A stretch of DNA of 64,000 bases from Variovorax sp. PBL-E5 (GTDB lineage: Bacteria > Pseudomonadota > Gammaproteobacteria > Burkholderiales > Burkholderiaceae_C). The stretch covers positions 1,736,001 to 1,800,000 of the forward strand of contig NZ_LR594671.1 in the NCBI RefSeq assembly GCF_901827185.1. The letters are read 5' to 3'. The notes beneath the pieces are model-generated. The model was not told the DNA's origin. It saw only the letters and a list, made by a program, of their open reading frames with translations, and ran no database searches. Within the stretch, counting starts at the first letter, position 1. Every line of letters starts with the position of its first letter. Both the position numbers and the translations under genes were made by a program. Below are positions 9,601 through 20,156 of the stretch, one piece after another.

Positions 9601-10596
9601 TCATTCAGGCTTGATGTTCGCGGCCTTGATCACCTGCGCCCACTTCTCGACCTCGGCCTTCTGGAAGGCCGAGATCTGCGCCGTCGTCATGTCGGCCGGC
9701 TCCATGCCGAAGCCCTTGAGCTTTTCCTGCACCTCGGGCTGCGCGAGGATCTTGCGGATCTCGGTGTGCAACCGGTCGATGATCGGCGCCGGCGTGCCGG
9801 CCGGCACGAAGATCGCCTGCCACGAGACGACCTCGAAATCGGCCAGCCCGGGCACGCCAGATTCGGCGATCGTCGGCACGTCGGGCATCGAGGCCAGCCG
9901 CTTGGCCGAGGTGACGGCGATGGCACGCAGCTTGCCGCTCTGGATGTGCGGACCCGCGACCACGGTGGTGTCGAACATCATGTCGACCTGGCCGCCGATC
10001 GCGTCCTGGATCGCCGGGCCGCTGCCCTTGTAGGGGATGTGCGTGAACTTGACGCCCGACTTGTAGGCCATCAGCTCCAGCGCCAGATGCTGCGAGGTGC
10101 CGGTGCCTGCCGACGCCGACGAGAGCCCGCCCGGCTTGGCCTTGCTGGCGGCGAGGATGTCCTTCAGTGTCTTGTAGGGGCTGTCCTTGCTCACCACCAG
10201 CACGACCGGGTTGGTGCCGATCAGCGTCACCGGCGCGAAGGACTTGATCGGGTCGTAGCCGATGCGCGGATAGAGGCTCACGTTGATCGCGTGCGAGCTG
10301 ATGGTGCCGCCCAGCAGCAGGTAGCCGTCGGGTGCGGCGCGCGACGCGACCTCGGAACCGACGCTGCCGCCGGCGCCGCCCTTGTTGTCCACGATCACGT
10401 TGGTGCCCAGCGCCGGGCCGAGCTTCTGCGCGATCAGGCGGCCCAGCACGTCGGTCGTGCCGCCGGCGGGGAAGGGCACGAGGTAGGTGATCGTCTTGCC
10501 GGTCGGCCAGCTGCCTTGCGCGAAGGCCGGCAAAGCGCCGAGGCTGCCAGCGGCCAGTCCGGCCGCGGCGGTATGGATGAAGTGACGACGCTGCAT
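9601..10596 (-). CDS. Bug-family periplasmic solute-binding protein
   Basis: This is a 331-residue tripartite tricarboxylate transporter receptor (Bug/TctC family). The export signal MQRRHFIHTAAAGLAAG has a twin-arginine-like RRHF and is followed by an Ala-rich stretch and cleavage near AFAQ. Mature-domain landmarks are WPTGKTITYLVPFPAGGTTD, NVIVDNKGGAGGSVGSEVA and the FTHIPYKGSGPAIQDAIGGQ segment common to Bug proteins. No TctA/TctB genes are nearby, as is usual for these orphan receptors in Burkholderiales. As last gene of the leftward uronate set it may bind an aldarate or other pathway acid, which is inference. Confidence 0.9.
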   Translation of the reverse strand: MQRRHFIHTAAAGLAAGSLGALPAFAQGSWPTGKTITYLVPFPAGGTTDVLGRLIAQKLGPALGTNVIVDNKGGAGGSVGSEVASRAAPDGYLLLGGTISSHAINVSLYPRIGYDPIKSFAPVTLIGTNPVVLVVSKDSPYKTLKDILAASKAKPGGLSSASAGTGTSQHLALELMAYKSGVKFTHIPYKGSGPAIQDAIGGQVDMMFDTTVVAGPHIQSGKLRAIAVTSAKRLASMPDVPTIAESGVPGLADFEVVSWQAIFVPAGTPAPIIDRLHTEIRKILAQPEVQEKLKGFGMEPADMTTAQISAFQKAEVEKWAQVIKAANIKPE

Positions 10597-10625
10597 GGTG
10601 TGAGACTCCTTGTGTGTGATGGTGG

Positions 10626-10717
10626 GATACCGCGGAACCGGCTTTGCCGGGCCGCTGGTGTCGCCCCCGGCAGGGGGTTGGCGAAGCGACACGAAGTGCG
10701 CGCAGTCTGGGGGCGAG
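10626..10717 (-). repeat. intergenic hairpin repeat, type A (copy 2)
   Basis: The element starts directly after the garD stop codon and ends 29 bases before the Bug receptor start. The outer stem here is ATACC against GGTGT, keeping pairing through a G-T wobble, around CCGGC/GCCGG. Confidence 0.85.
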
Positions 10718-12310
10718 TCAAGTGACCGGCGCCGGGTTGAAGAGCACGAGTGCGTTGTGCAGTTTCCAGTGTTCGGCCCAGGTTTTCCTGCGGCCACTGG
10801 CGATGTCGAGCATCAGGCGGAACAGCTCCCAGCCCACGTCCTCGATGGTGGCTTCGCCGTCGGCGATGCGGCCCGCGTTGACGTCCATCAGGTCGTGCCA
10901 GCGCCGCGCGAGATCGCTGCGCGTCGCGACCTTGATCACCGGCACCTCGGCCAGGCCGTAGGGCGTGCCGCGGCCGGTGGTGAAGACGTGCAGGTTGATC
11001 CCGGCGGCCAGCTGCAGCGTGCCGCAGATGAAATCGCTGGCGGGCGTGGCTGCGTAGATCAGGCCCTTCTGCCGCACCTTCTCGCCGGGCGAAAGAACGC
11101 CGGAGATCGGTGCGCTGCCCGACTTGACGATCGATCCCATCGCCTTCTCGACGATGTTCGAAAGCCCGCCCTTCTTGTTGCCCGGCGTGGTGTTGGCGCT
11201 GCGGTCGACGCGCCCCTTGTCGAGGTAGGCGTCGTACCAGGCCATCTCGCGGATCATTGCCTCGGCCACCTCGGGCGTGGTCGCGCGCGAGGTCAGCTGG
11301 TCGATCCCGTCGCGCACCTCGGTCACTTCCGAGAACATCACGGTCGCGCCGGCGCGCACCAGCAGGTCGGTGCAGAAACCGACGGCCGGATTGGCCGTGA
11401 CGCCCGAGAACGCGTCGCTGCCGCCGCATTGCACGCCGACCACCAGCTCGCCGGCCGGCACGGTTTCGCGGCGGCGCGCGTTCAGGCGTTCCAGGTGCTC
11501 TTCGGCCTGCCGCATGATCGAATCGACCATCGACATGAAGCCCACGTGCGCATCGTCCTGCAGGCAGACCACGTCGAGCTTCGCGTCCGCGCTGTCGCCG
11601 ACGTCGGCCACGTTGCGCTCGTCGACCAGCGGGATGGTGCCGGGCGGCATCAGGCGCTCGGGCTGCAGCTTCTCGCAGCCGAGGCTGACCAGCATCACTT
11701 CGCCGCCGAAGTTCGGATTGAGGCTGATGTTGCGCAGCGTGCGGATCGGGATGATGGCGTCGGGCGCATCGATCGCCACGCCGCAGCCATAGCTGTGTTC
11801 GAGCGCAACCACATCGTCGACGTTGGGAAACTTCGGCAGCAGCTCGGCCTTGATGCGCTGCACCGCGAACGCGGTCACCCCGGCCACGCACTGCACGGTC
11901 TGGGTGATGGCGAGGATGTTGCGTGTGCCGACCGAGCCGTCGGCATTGCGGTAGCCCTCGAAGCTGTAGCCCTCGAGCGGCGGCAGCGCCGGCGGCTGGA
12001 CGGTGGCGATCGGCAGCCCTTCGAGCGAACGCGCGGCGGGCATTTCCAGCAGGCGCTCGTGCACCCAGCTGCCGGCGGGAACGTCGCGCGTCGTGCGGCC
12101 GATCACCACGTTGTAGCGCAGCACCGGCGTGCCGGCCGGCAGGTCGACCAGCGCGACCTTGTGGCCTTGCGGCACCTTGTCGATCAGCGTGAGGCCGGAT
12201 GGGAACACGGTGCCTGCGGTCAGGCCGCCGTCGTTGGCAACGATCGCGACGTTGTCGCGCTCGTGCATCGTGATGTAGAGCGGTGCGCGGCTCTGGATGG
12301 CAGTGGGCAT
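10718..12310 (-). CDS. garD: galactarate dehydratase (UxaA/GarD family)
   Basis: This 530-residue lyase fits dehydration of galactarate (meso-galactarate) to 5-dehydro-4-deoxyglucarate. An N-terminal SAF-like domain (about residues 10-75) is followed by the UxaA/GarD catalytic domain starting [27 protein letters not shown] and the later [21 protein letters not shown] segment carry family Cys and His residues. Length is closer to GarD than to altronate dehydratase UxaA. Its position between the lactonase and the Bug receptor, opposite the KDG dehydratase and semialdehyde dehydrogenase genes, supports aldarate rather than altronate as substrate. Confidence 0.86.
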   Translation of the reverse strand: MPTAIQSRAPLYITMHERDNVAIVANDGGLTAGTVFPSGLTLIDKVPQGHKVALVDLPAGTPVLRYNVVIGRTTRDVPAGSWVHERLLEMPAARSLEGLPIATVQPPALPPLEGYSFEGYRNADGSVGTRNILAITQTVQCVAGVTAFAVQRIKAELLPKFPNVDDVVALEHSYGCGVAIDAPDAIIPIRTLRNISLNPNFGGEVMLVSLGCEKLQPERLMPPGTIPLVDERNVADVGDSADAKLDVVCLQDDAHVGFMSMVDSIMRQAEEHLERLNARRRETVPAGELVVGVQCGGSDAFSGVTANPAVGFCTDLLVRAGATVMFSEVTEVRDGIDQLTSRATTPEVAEAMIREMAWYDAYLDKGRVDRSANTTPGNKKGGLSNIVEKAMGSIVKSGSAPISGVLSPGEKVRQKGLIYAATPASDFICGTLQLAAGINLHVFTTGRGTPYGLAEVPVIKVATRSDLARRWHDLMDVNAGRIADGEATIEDVGWELFRLMLDIASGRRKTWAEHWKLHNALVLFNPAPVT

Positions 12311-12322
12311 GGCGGATCGTCC

Positions 12323-13333
12323 TCAGCTGTCGAGCATGATGCTCTCGATCCAGTTCGGTCCGTGGCCTGCCGCGCAATCGCCCAGTTCATTCAGCGAACC
12401 CGTATCGGCGTCGATCGCGTACAGGCGCACGCGATGCGAGCGCTGGCCGGCAGCGACCAGGAAGCGGCCATCCGGCGTCACGTTGAAGCCGCGCGGCTGT
12501 GCCTCGGTCGGCACATGGCCGATCAGCGCGAGCGTGCCGCCGGCGGCATCGACACGGAACGCCGCGAGCGTGCCGGAGCGCCGCTCGCTGCTGTAGAGAA
12601 AACGCCCGTCGGGCGTGAGATGCAGGTCCGCGGCCCACGGCTCGCCATGGAATCCGGGCGGCAATGAATCGAGCGTCTGCACCGTGTGCAGCGTGCCGTG
12701 GTCGGCATCGAGCGCCAGCACGTCGATCGCCGCGTCGAGTTCGTTCAGCAGATAGACGAAGCGCGCGTCGCGACTGAAGACGAAGTGCCGCGGGCTGGCC
12801 GCCGCATGCGGCTGCATCGTCGGCGGCGTGTTCGGCACCAGCTGCCCGGTCGCCGCATCGAAGCGGAACTGCGTCATCACACCGCCGCCCAGGCTGGTGG
12901 CGAAGACGAAACGGTTCGACGGATCGGCGTGGATCGCGTGCGCGTTCGGCCCAGTCGACAGCACCTGCTGCGCGACCTGCACGACGCCATCGGCATCGAT
13001 CGGGCTGACGGCGACCAGGTGGCCGCCATAGGACGCGCTGAAGAGGAAGCGGCCGCTGCGGTCGGTCGCGATCGAGGCCATGCTGTGCGGCAGCGCCGCG
13101 GCGCCGAGGGCGTCGAGCTCGCCGCTCTTCGGATCGATCTCGAAGCTCAGCACTTCGCGCGGCTCGGAACGGCGCACCGCATACAGGTGCCGGTGGTCAG
13201 GACCGAGCGCGAGCGGCATCGCTTCGCCGCCGACCTCGGCGCGCTGCACCGCCGTCAGCGCGCCGCGCTGCGGGTCCAGATGGAGCACCGAGATGTCGCC
13301 GCTCTCGGCGTTGGAAACGTAGACCGCGATCAT
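12323..13333 (-). CDS. lactonase, 6-phosphogluconolactonase-like beta-propeller (probable aldarolactone hydrolase)
   Basis: This is a 336-residue seven-bladed propeller of the YbhE-type lactonase family, with repeated blades such as DHRHLYAVRR, GRFLFSASYGGHLV, NRFVFATSLGGGVM, ARFVYLLNELD and GRFLYSSERRSG. There is no signal peptide, so it is cytosolic. In this setting it probably opens galactaro- or glucarolactone made by uronate dehydrogenase, before the aldarate dehydratase. A classic 6-phosphogluconolactonase role is less likely because no pentose-phosphate genes are near. It lies 3 bases from dctM and 12 from garD. Confidence 0.86.
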   Translation of the reverse strand: MIAVYVSNAESGDISVLHLDPQRGALTAVQRAEVGGEAMPLALGPDHRHLYAVRRSEPREVLSFEIDPKSGELDALGAAALPHSMASIATDRSGRFLFSASYGGHLVAVSPIDADGVVQVAQQVLSTGPNAHAIHADPSNRFVFATSLGGGVMTQFRFDAATGQLVPNTPPTMQPHAAASPRHFVFSRDARFVYLLNELDAAIDVLALDADHGTLHTVQTLDSLPPGFHGEPWAADLHLTPDGRFLYSSERRSGTLAAFRVDAAGGTLALIGHVPTEAQPRGFNVTPDGRFLVAAGQRSHRVRLYAIDADTGSLNELGDCAAGHGPNWIESIMLDS

Positions 13334-13336
13334 GGG

Positions 13337-14689
13337 TCAGAACACCGGATGGCCGGTGATGATGGACGGCAGCCAGGTCGAGAACGAGGGCACGTAGGTC
13401 ACCAGCGTGATGGCGATGAAGATCGCCAGGTAGTAGGGCCACGCGGTCTTGGTCGCCTCGCCGATCGAGATCTTGCCGATCGCGCAGCCGATGAACTGCA
13501 CCGTACCCACCGGCGGATGCACCAGGCCCAGCGCGCAGTTCAAGAGCAGCATCATCCCGAACTGCACCGGGCCGACGCCCATCTGGATCGCGAGCGGCAG
13601 GAACAGCGGCGTGGTGATCAGGATGTGCGCCGCCATGTCCAGGAAGATTCCCAGGAAGATCTGGATGATGTTGATGTACAGCAGCATCAGCCATGGCGTC
13701 GTGGTCGCGGCCAGCAGCGCGGCCTCGATGGTGTCTGGGATCTCGAGGTACGCCATCTGGTAGCGAAGCATGTTGGACACGCCGATCAGGAGCAGGATCA
13801 CGCCGGTGGTCTTCGAGGCCTTGGCCAGCGACTTCAGCAGGTTCTTGCGCGTCATCGTGCGGTAGGCGACGGTGGTCAGGAGCAGCGAGTAGGTGACCGC
13901 GATCGCCGCGGCCTCGGTCGCGGTCGCGATGCCCTTCATCACGCTCACCAGGATGATCACGATCACCATCAGCCCGGGGATTGCCGCGATGAAGGTGCGC
14001 AGCACGGTGGGCCATCCCGGAAAGCGTTCGAGCATCGTGCTGCCGTCGGCGCGCTTCGGATAGCCGTACTTCGCGGCCTGCCAGTAGGCCGCGACCAGCA
14101 TGCAGACCATGATCCAGAACACCGGGATCAGCCCCGCGAACATCAGGTCGCCGATCGACACACCCTTGATCACGTGGCCCGCGATCTCGCCGACCGCCGC
14201 CTGCGCCGCGAAGGCGTAGATGATCATGTTGTGCGAGGTCGGCATCAGCGCGCCCGACAGCGAGGCGTGCGTCGTGACGTTGACCGCATAGGCCGCGCTG
14301 TAGCCCTCGCGCTTCATGATCGGGATCATCACGCCGCCCATGGCCGAGGTGTCGGCCACCGGCGAGCCCGAGACGCCGCCGAACAGCGTCGAGGCCATCA
14401 CGTTCGCCAGACCCAGGCCGCCCCTCCAATGGCCGACCAGGCTGCGCGCGAACACGACGATCTTGTCGGCAATGCCGCCGTGCAGCATCAGCTCGCCCGA
14501 GAAGATGAAGAAGGGGATGGCGAGGAACGAGAACACGTTCATGCCCGACACCATCATCTGGATCGCCGTCTCGAAGGGCAGGCCCTCGGCCGCGAAGGTC
14601 AGGAGGCAGCTCAGCCCGATCGCGAACGCGACGGGCATCCCGAGCAGGAGGAAGACCAGGAAGCTGACCGAAAGCAGCGTCAATGCCAT
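13337..14689 (-). CDS. TRAP transporter large permease (DctM)
   Basis: This is a 450-residue integral membrane protein of the DctM family with about 12 hydrophobic segments. It forms the sodium-coupled translocation channel of a TRAP importer. Typical segments are FLAIPFFIFSGELMLHGGIA, LANVMASTLFGGVSGSPVADTSA and NCALGLVHPPVGTVQFIGCA. Its start overlaps the dctQ stop by 10 bases, so they are translationally coupled. It is flanked by uronate-oxidation genes, so the transporter probably imports hexuronates. Confidence 0.95.
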   Translation of the reverse strand: MALTLLSVSFLVFLLLGMPVAFAIGLSCLLTFAAEGLPFETAIQMMVSGMNVFSFLAIPFFIFSGELMLHGGIADKIVVFARSLVGHWRGGLGLANVMASTLFGGVSGSPVADTSAMGGVMIPIMKREGYSAAYAVNVTTHASLSGALMPTSHNMIIYAFAAQAAVGEIAGHVIKGVSIGDLMFAGLIPVFWIMVCMLVAAYWQAAKYGYPKRADGSTMLERFPGWPTVLRTFIAAIPGLMVIVIILVSVMKGIATATEAAAIAVTYSLLLTTVAYRTMTRKNLLKSLAKASKTTGVILLLIGVSNMLRYQMAYLEIPDTIEAALLAATTTPWLMLLYINIIQIFLGIFLDMAAHILITTPLFLPLAIQMGVGPVQFGMMLLLNCALGLVHPPVGTVQFIGCAIGKISIGEATKTAWPYYLAIFIAITLVTYVPSFSTWLPSIITGHPVF

Positions 14690-15174
14690 GATGGGACGAC
14701 CTCATGGCCGGTGAATTGCGCCACCAGGTGCTCGAGCGAGAACAGGGTGATGAGCACGCCGGCGATCAGCACCGGCACATAGCGGACCGCTTCGGAAATG
14801 CCGAGCGTGGGGATCGTGTCGCTGCGCGTCGACGTCGCCATCTCCGCGCCGCCGGCGAAGAGAGCGACCGCGAACGCAATGCTCAGCGCGTAGACGATGA
14901 ACTTGCACCAGAACTGCACCTTCGCCGGCAGCACCTTGACCAGCGAATCCAGACCGATGTGGCCGGCGTCGCGCACGCCGGCGGAAGCGCCGAACATGGC
15001 GACCGAGATCACCAGCAGCAGGGCCACCTGCTCGACGTAGGGCGGCGCGTCGTTGAAGACGTAGCGCAGCACCACGCCGTAGACGACGACCCCGAGCAGG
15101 CCGGCCAGGCACACGCAGGCCAGGTACATCGTCCAGCGCGAGAGAAGCGCGTTCAGTCGGGAAAACAAGCTCAT
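14680..15174 (-). CDS. TRAP transporter small permease (DctQ)
   Basis: This is a 164-residue four-helix membrane protein of the DctQ family, partner of DctM at 13337-14689. Hydrophobic segments begin MYLACVCLAGLLGVVVYGVV, then VALLLVISVAMFGASAGVRD, a third near FIVYALSIAFAVALFAGG and a last near VPVLIAGVLITLFSL. The segment GASAGVRDAGHIGLDSLVKVLP resembles the conserved loop of the family. It starts 10 bases downstream of dctP. Confidence 0.92.
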   Translation of the reverse strand: MSLFSRLNALLSRWTMYLACVCLAGLLGVVVYGVVLRYVFNDAPPYVEQVALLLVISVAMFGASAGVRDAGHIGLDSLVKVLPAKVQFWCKFIVYALSIAFAVALFAGGAEMATSTRSDTIPTLGISEAVRYVPVLIAGVLITLFSLEHLVAQFTGHEVVPSWH

Positions 15175-15184
15175 CGCGAAGCCG

Positions 15185-17067
<1,883 letters not shown>

Positions 17068-17090
17068 GATGGGAAAGAGGTCAGTTATAT

Positions 17091-17103
17091 GTTGTCGTAC
17101 AAC
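17091..17103. promoter_or_regulatory. FCD/GntR operator of the uronate regulon (site 1)
   Basis: GTTGTCGTACAAC contains TTGTCGTACAA, a perfect match to the TNGTNNNACNA consensus of FadR-subfamily GntR regulators. It lies in the 59-base divergent space between udh and the regulator gene. A second, 11 of 13 matching site lies at 18008-18020 before the other pathway genes. Confidence 0.75.
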
Positions 17104-17126
17104 GGGTTGCGAATTATGATCGGGGC

Positions 17127-17972
17127 ATGGCGCTGACGGCTGCGGGTAATCCCCAGGTTCGAGAGCCGCCGGCGACAGTTGCCGGCGAGGCCGGCGCAGC
17201 CGTGCCCGGGTCCGCCTTCGTCGGGCGACCGCGTCAGCGGTCGCGCGGGCTGGCGCATGGGCTGGTCGAGGATCTGAGTGTCAAGATCCGCGACGGCGCG
17301 CTGCGTGCCGGCGACAAGCTGCCGACCGAGTCCGAAATCATGCGGGCCTTCGGCGTCAGCCGCACCGTGGTGCGCGAGGCGCTGTCCAAGCTGCAGGCTT
17401 CGGGGCTGGTCGAGACCCATCATGGCGTCGGCACCTTCGTGCTCCAGCCGCGCGCGGGCGGTGTGTTCCGGCTCGATCCGGGCGACATCGCCACCTCGGT
17501 CGACGTGCTCGCGGTGCTCGAGCTGCGCATCAGCCTCGAGACCGAATCCGCCGGCCTGGCCGCGACACGGCGCACCGAAGAGCAATTGCTGGCGATGCGC
17601 GAGGCGCTCGACGATTTCGAGCGCAACGTGGCGGTGGCGGGCAACACCGTGGCGCCCGATTTCCGCTTTCATCTGCAGATCGCGCAGGCCACGGGCAATC
17701 CGTATTTCGCGGACATCATGAGCCACCTGGGCACGACGATCATCCCGCGCACGCGCATCAACGCGATTCGCAACCACGACCGGCGCGGCGAATACCTGAG
17801 CCGCGTGAACCGCGAGCACGAGGAGATCTACGCTGCCATCGCGCGTGGCGATGCCGAGTCGGCGCGCGCGGCGATGCGCATCCATCTCACCAACAGCCGC
17901 GAGCGTTTGCGGATCGCGCAGGAGGCCGCGAAGAGCGTGGCCGGGGCTGCGCCTGGCTCGCCATCGACCTGA
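17127..17972 (+). CDS. FadR-subfamily GntR regulator of uronate catabolism
   Basis: This 281-residue regulator has an N-terminal winged helix (about residues 45-110, GALRAGDKLPTESEIMRAFG then VSRTVVREALSKLQASGLVE) and an all-helical FCD effector domain. The FCD metal site fits the Asp and His in APDFRFHLQIAQATGN and later His residues. A non-conserved stretch of roughly 40 residues precedes the DNA-binding domain, so a later start is possible. It is flanked on both sides by matching operators and divergent from udh, so it probably represses the whole pathway until a uronate or aldarate binds. Confidence 0.9.
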   Translation: MALTAAGNPQVREPPATVAGEAGAAVPGSAFVGRPRQRSRGLAHGLVEDLSVKIRDGALRAGDKLPTESEIMRAFGVSRTVVREALSKLQASGLVETHHGVGTFVLQPRAGGVFRLDPGDIATSVDVLAVLELRISLETESAGLAATRRTEEQLLAMREALDDFERNVAVAGNTVAPDFRFHLQIAQATGNPYFADIMSHLGTTIIPRTRINAIRNHDRRGEYLSRVNREHEEIYAAIARGDAESARAAMRIHLTNSRERLRIAQEAAKSVAGAAPGSPST

Positions 17973-17987
17973 AAAACGCGTCATTCA

Positions 17988-18020
17988 TTGGACAAAACGC
18001 AAACTCAGTTGTACGATGAC
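17988..18020 (+). promoter_or_regulatory. promoter with overlapping FCD operator (site 2)
   Basis: TTGGAC (17988) and TACGAT (18012-18017), 18 bases apart, form a plausible sigma-70 promoter for the bug-kdgD-dehydrogenase genes. Over the -10 lies GTTGTACGATGAC (18008-18020). It matches the reverse complement of site 1 at 11 of 13 positions and fits TNGTNNNACNA with one mismatch, so bound repressor would block the promoter. Confidence 0.5.
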
Positions 18021-18076
18021 TGATGACATGACGCCGCAGCGTTCATTCATTTCACACGCATCAGGAGACACAAGAC

Positions 18077-19051
18077 ATGCCCTTGAATCGACGTGAGCTC
18101 GTGCTCGGCGCCGTGGGCGGCAGCCTGCTGGCCGCCAGCGTGGCACGGGCGGCCGATGCCTGGCCTTCGAAGCCGATCCGCATCGTCGTGCCGTACCCGC
18201 CCGGCGGTTCGTCCGACATCATCGCGCGCTCGGTCAGTCAGCCGCTGGCAGAGGCGCTCAAGCAGAACGTGATCGTCGAGAACCGCGCCGGCGCCAACGG
18301 CAATCTCGGCGCCGACCTGGTGGCCAAGGCGCCGGGCGATGGCTACACCCTGCTGCTGTGCGATGTGGGCGCGCTCGCGATCAGTCCCTCGGTCTACACC
18401 AAGCTGTCCTTCGACCCGTCCAAGGATCTGCGCGGCGTGACCATGCTGGCCTATTCGCCGCACCTGCTGGTGGTGCATCCGTCGGTGCCGGCCAGCAACC
18501 TCAGGGAACTGGTCGCACTGTCGAAGAAGTCGGACCTGAACTTCGCCGTCACCGCCACCGGCAGCGCGCCCCACCTCGCGGGCGTCGCACTCGAACGCGC
18601 GAGCGGTGCGCACTGGCAGTACGTGCCCTACAAGGGCGGCATCCAGGCGGTGCAGGACACCGTGGGTGGCCAGACCCAGATCCTCATGAACGGCATGCTG
18701 GCCACGCTGCCGATGGTGCAGAGCGGCAAGCTCAAGGTGCTCGGCGTGTCCAAGGCGACGCGCATGCCGCTGATCGGCAATGTGCCGACCATCGCCGAGC
18801 AGGGCGTGCCCGGCTTCGAGTCCGGCACCTGGCAAGGCGTGCTGATGCCGCGCGGCACGCCCGACGCGGTGGTGCAGCGGCTCAGCAAGGAACTGGTCAC
18901 GATCATCCGCTCGGCCGACATTCGCTCGCGCCTGGCCGGGCAGGGCGCCGAAGTGGTGACCATGGCGCCGGCCGAGCAGGAGCAGTTCTTCGAGAAGGAA
19001 CGCGCGCGCTGGGCCAAGGTCGTCGCGGCCGCGCAGATCAAGCTCGATTAG
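18077..19051 (+). CDS. Bug-family periplasmic solute-binding protein
   Basis: This is a 324-residue tripartite tricarboxylate transporter receptor (Bug family). The signal MPLNRRELVLGAVGGSLLA carries an RR pair that could suit Tat export. The mature part shows WPSKPIRIVVPYPPGGSSD, NVIVENRAGANGNLGADLVA and WQYVPYKGGIQAVQDTVGGQ. It is a diverged paralogue of the receptor at 9601-10596 and sits at the other end of the same regulon, downstream of operator site 2. It may bind an aldarate or uronate for a TctAB pair encoded elsewhere, which is inference. Confidence 0.9.
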   Translation: MPLNRRELVLGAVGGSLLAASVARAADAWPSKPIRIVVPYPPGGSSDIIARSVSQPLAEALKQNVIVENRAGANGNLGADLVAKAPGDGYTLLLCDVGALAISPSVYTKLSFDPSKDLRGVTMLAYSPHLLVVHPSVPASNLRELVALSKKSDLNFAVTATGSAPHLAGVALERASGAHWQYVPYKGGIQAVQDTVGGQTQILMNGMLATLPMVQSGKLKVLGVSKATRMPLIGNVPTIAEQGVPGFESGTWQGVLMPRGTPDAVVQRLSKELVTIIRSADIRSRLAGQGAEVVTMAPAEQEQFFEKERARWAKVVAAAQIKLD

Positions 19052-19139
19052 ATGTCGGCCCCCGGCTTGCCGCTTCATGTACTTCGCCACCCCCCGAGGG
19101 GGAGGCGCGGCCCGCGTTGGGGCGGCTCGGCGGCGGCTG
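19052..19139 (+). repeat. intergenic hairpin repeat, type B (copy 2)
   Basis: It directly follows the Bug receptor stop. It contains GGCCCCC, a CACTTCGTGTAC-like block (GCTTCATGTACTTC), CCCCCCGAGGGGG and GTTGGGGCGGC in the same order as copy 1 at 9519-9600 when both are read in the direction of the preceding gene. Confidence 0.7.
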
Positions 19140-19173
19140 CCGTTGACCTTTTTTCAATTGGAAGTTTTTTCGC

Positions 19174-20085
19174 ATGAACCCCCAAGAACTCAAATCCATC
19201 ATGGGCTCCGGCCTGCTGTCCTTTCCGCTCACCGACTTCGATGCGGACGGCAACTTCCACAAGAAGGGCTACATCGAACGCCTCGAATGGCTGGCGCCGT
19301 ACGGTGCCAGCGCGCTGTTCGCGGCGGGCGGCACGGGCGAGTTCTTCTCGCTGACCGGCGACGAGTACCCCGAGATCATTCAGACGGCCGTCGACACCTG
19401 CCGCGGCAAGGTGCCGATCATTGCCGGCGCGGGCGGGCCGACGCGCTTCGCGATCCAGTGCGCGCAGGCCGCAGAGAAGGCGGGCGCGCATGGCGTCCTG
19501 CTGTTGCCGCACTATCTGACCGAGGCGGGGCAGGAAGGCCTGGCCGCGCACGTGGAAGCGGTGTGCAAGAGCGTGAAGTTCGGCGTCATCGTCTACAACC
19601 GCGGTCAGAGCCGGCTCTATCCGGACGCGCTCGAGAAGCTGGCCGCGCGCTGTCCGAACCTGGTAGGCTTCAAGGACGGTATCGGCGACATCGAGCTCAT
19701 GAGCGCCATCCACCTGCGCATGGGCGACCGCTTCGCCTATCTGGGCGGGCTGCCAACGGCCGAGGTCTATGCCGCAGCCTACAAGGCGCTCGGCACGCCG
19801 GTGTACTCGTCGGCCGTGTTCAACTTCATTCCGAAGACCGCGATGGACTTCTACAAGGCCGTGGCAACGGACGACATGGCGACGCAGCATCGGCTGCTCA
19901 AGGATTTCTTCATGCCCTACCTCGAGATCCGCAACCAGGGACAGGGCTATGCGGTGAGCATCGTCAAGGCCGGCGCGAAGATCGTGGGGCACGACGCGGG
20001 TCCGGTGCGCACGCCGCTGACCGATCTCAAGCGCAGCGAGTACGACGCACTGGCCGCCCTGATCGACAAGCTCGGTCCGCAGTAG
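19174..20085 (+). CDS. kdgD: 5-dehydro-4-deoxyglucarate dehydratase
   Basis: This 303-residue DapA-superfamily aldolase-fold enzyme dehydrates and decarboxylates 5-keto-4-deoxyglucarate to 2-oxoglutarate semialdehyde and CO2. GTGE at 53-56 binds the carboxylate, Tyr141 is in GVIVYNRGQ, and Lys167 in [13 protein letters not shown] forms the Schiff base. The GFKDG context and length are typical of KdgD rather than DapA. It follows garD in the pathway and precedes the semialdehyde dehydrogenase by 71 bases. Confidence 0.93.
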   Translation: MNPQELKSIMGSGLLSFPLTDFDADGNFHKKGYIERLEWLAPYGASALFAAGGTGEFFSLTGDEYPEIIQTAVDTCRGKVPIIAGAGGPTRFAIQCAQAAEKAGAHGVLLLPHYLTEAGQEGLAAHVEAVCKSVKFGVIVYNRGQSRLYPDALEKLAARCPNLVGFKDGIGDIELMSAIHLRMGDRFAYLGGLPTAEVYAAAYKALGTPVYSSAVFNFIPKTAMDFYKAVATDDMATQHRLLKDFFMPYLEIRNQGQGYAVSIVKAGAKIVGHDAGPVRTPLTDLKRSEYDALAALIDKLGPQ

Positions 20086-20086
20086 G

Positions 20087-20110
20087 GGCGGCCACACGAG
20101 GCGGACAATC
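20087..20110. repeat. short remnant of a type A repeat
   Basis: About 22 bases after the kdgD stop (GGCGGCCACACGAGGCGGAC...) match the distal end of type A copy 1 at 18 of 22 positions. Here the orientation relative to the gene is opposite. It may be a decayed repeat end. Confidence 0.4.
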
Positions 20111-20156
20111 GACGCCTCGCCCGCGCTTTTTTCAGACAGACTTCAAGGACCCTGCC

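Noticed and set aside
12686..14782. Long + strand open frame opposite the lactonase and DctM
   Set aside because: Shadow of the real minus-strand genes. The translation is Arg/His/Asp rich without domain features.
17091..17103. Attachment or recombination site because of its palindrome
   Set aside because: No integrase, tRNA or mobile gene is near, and it matches a GntR operator better.
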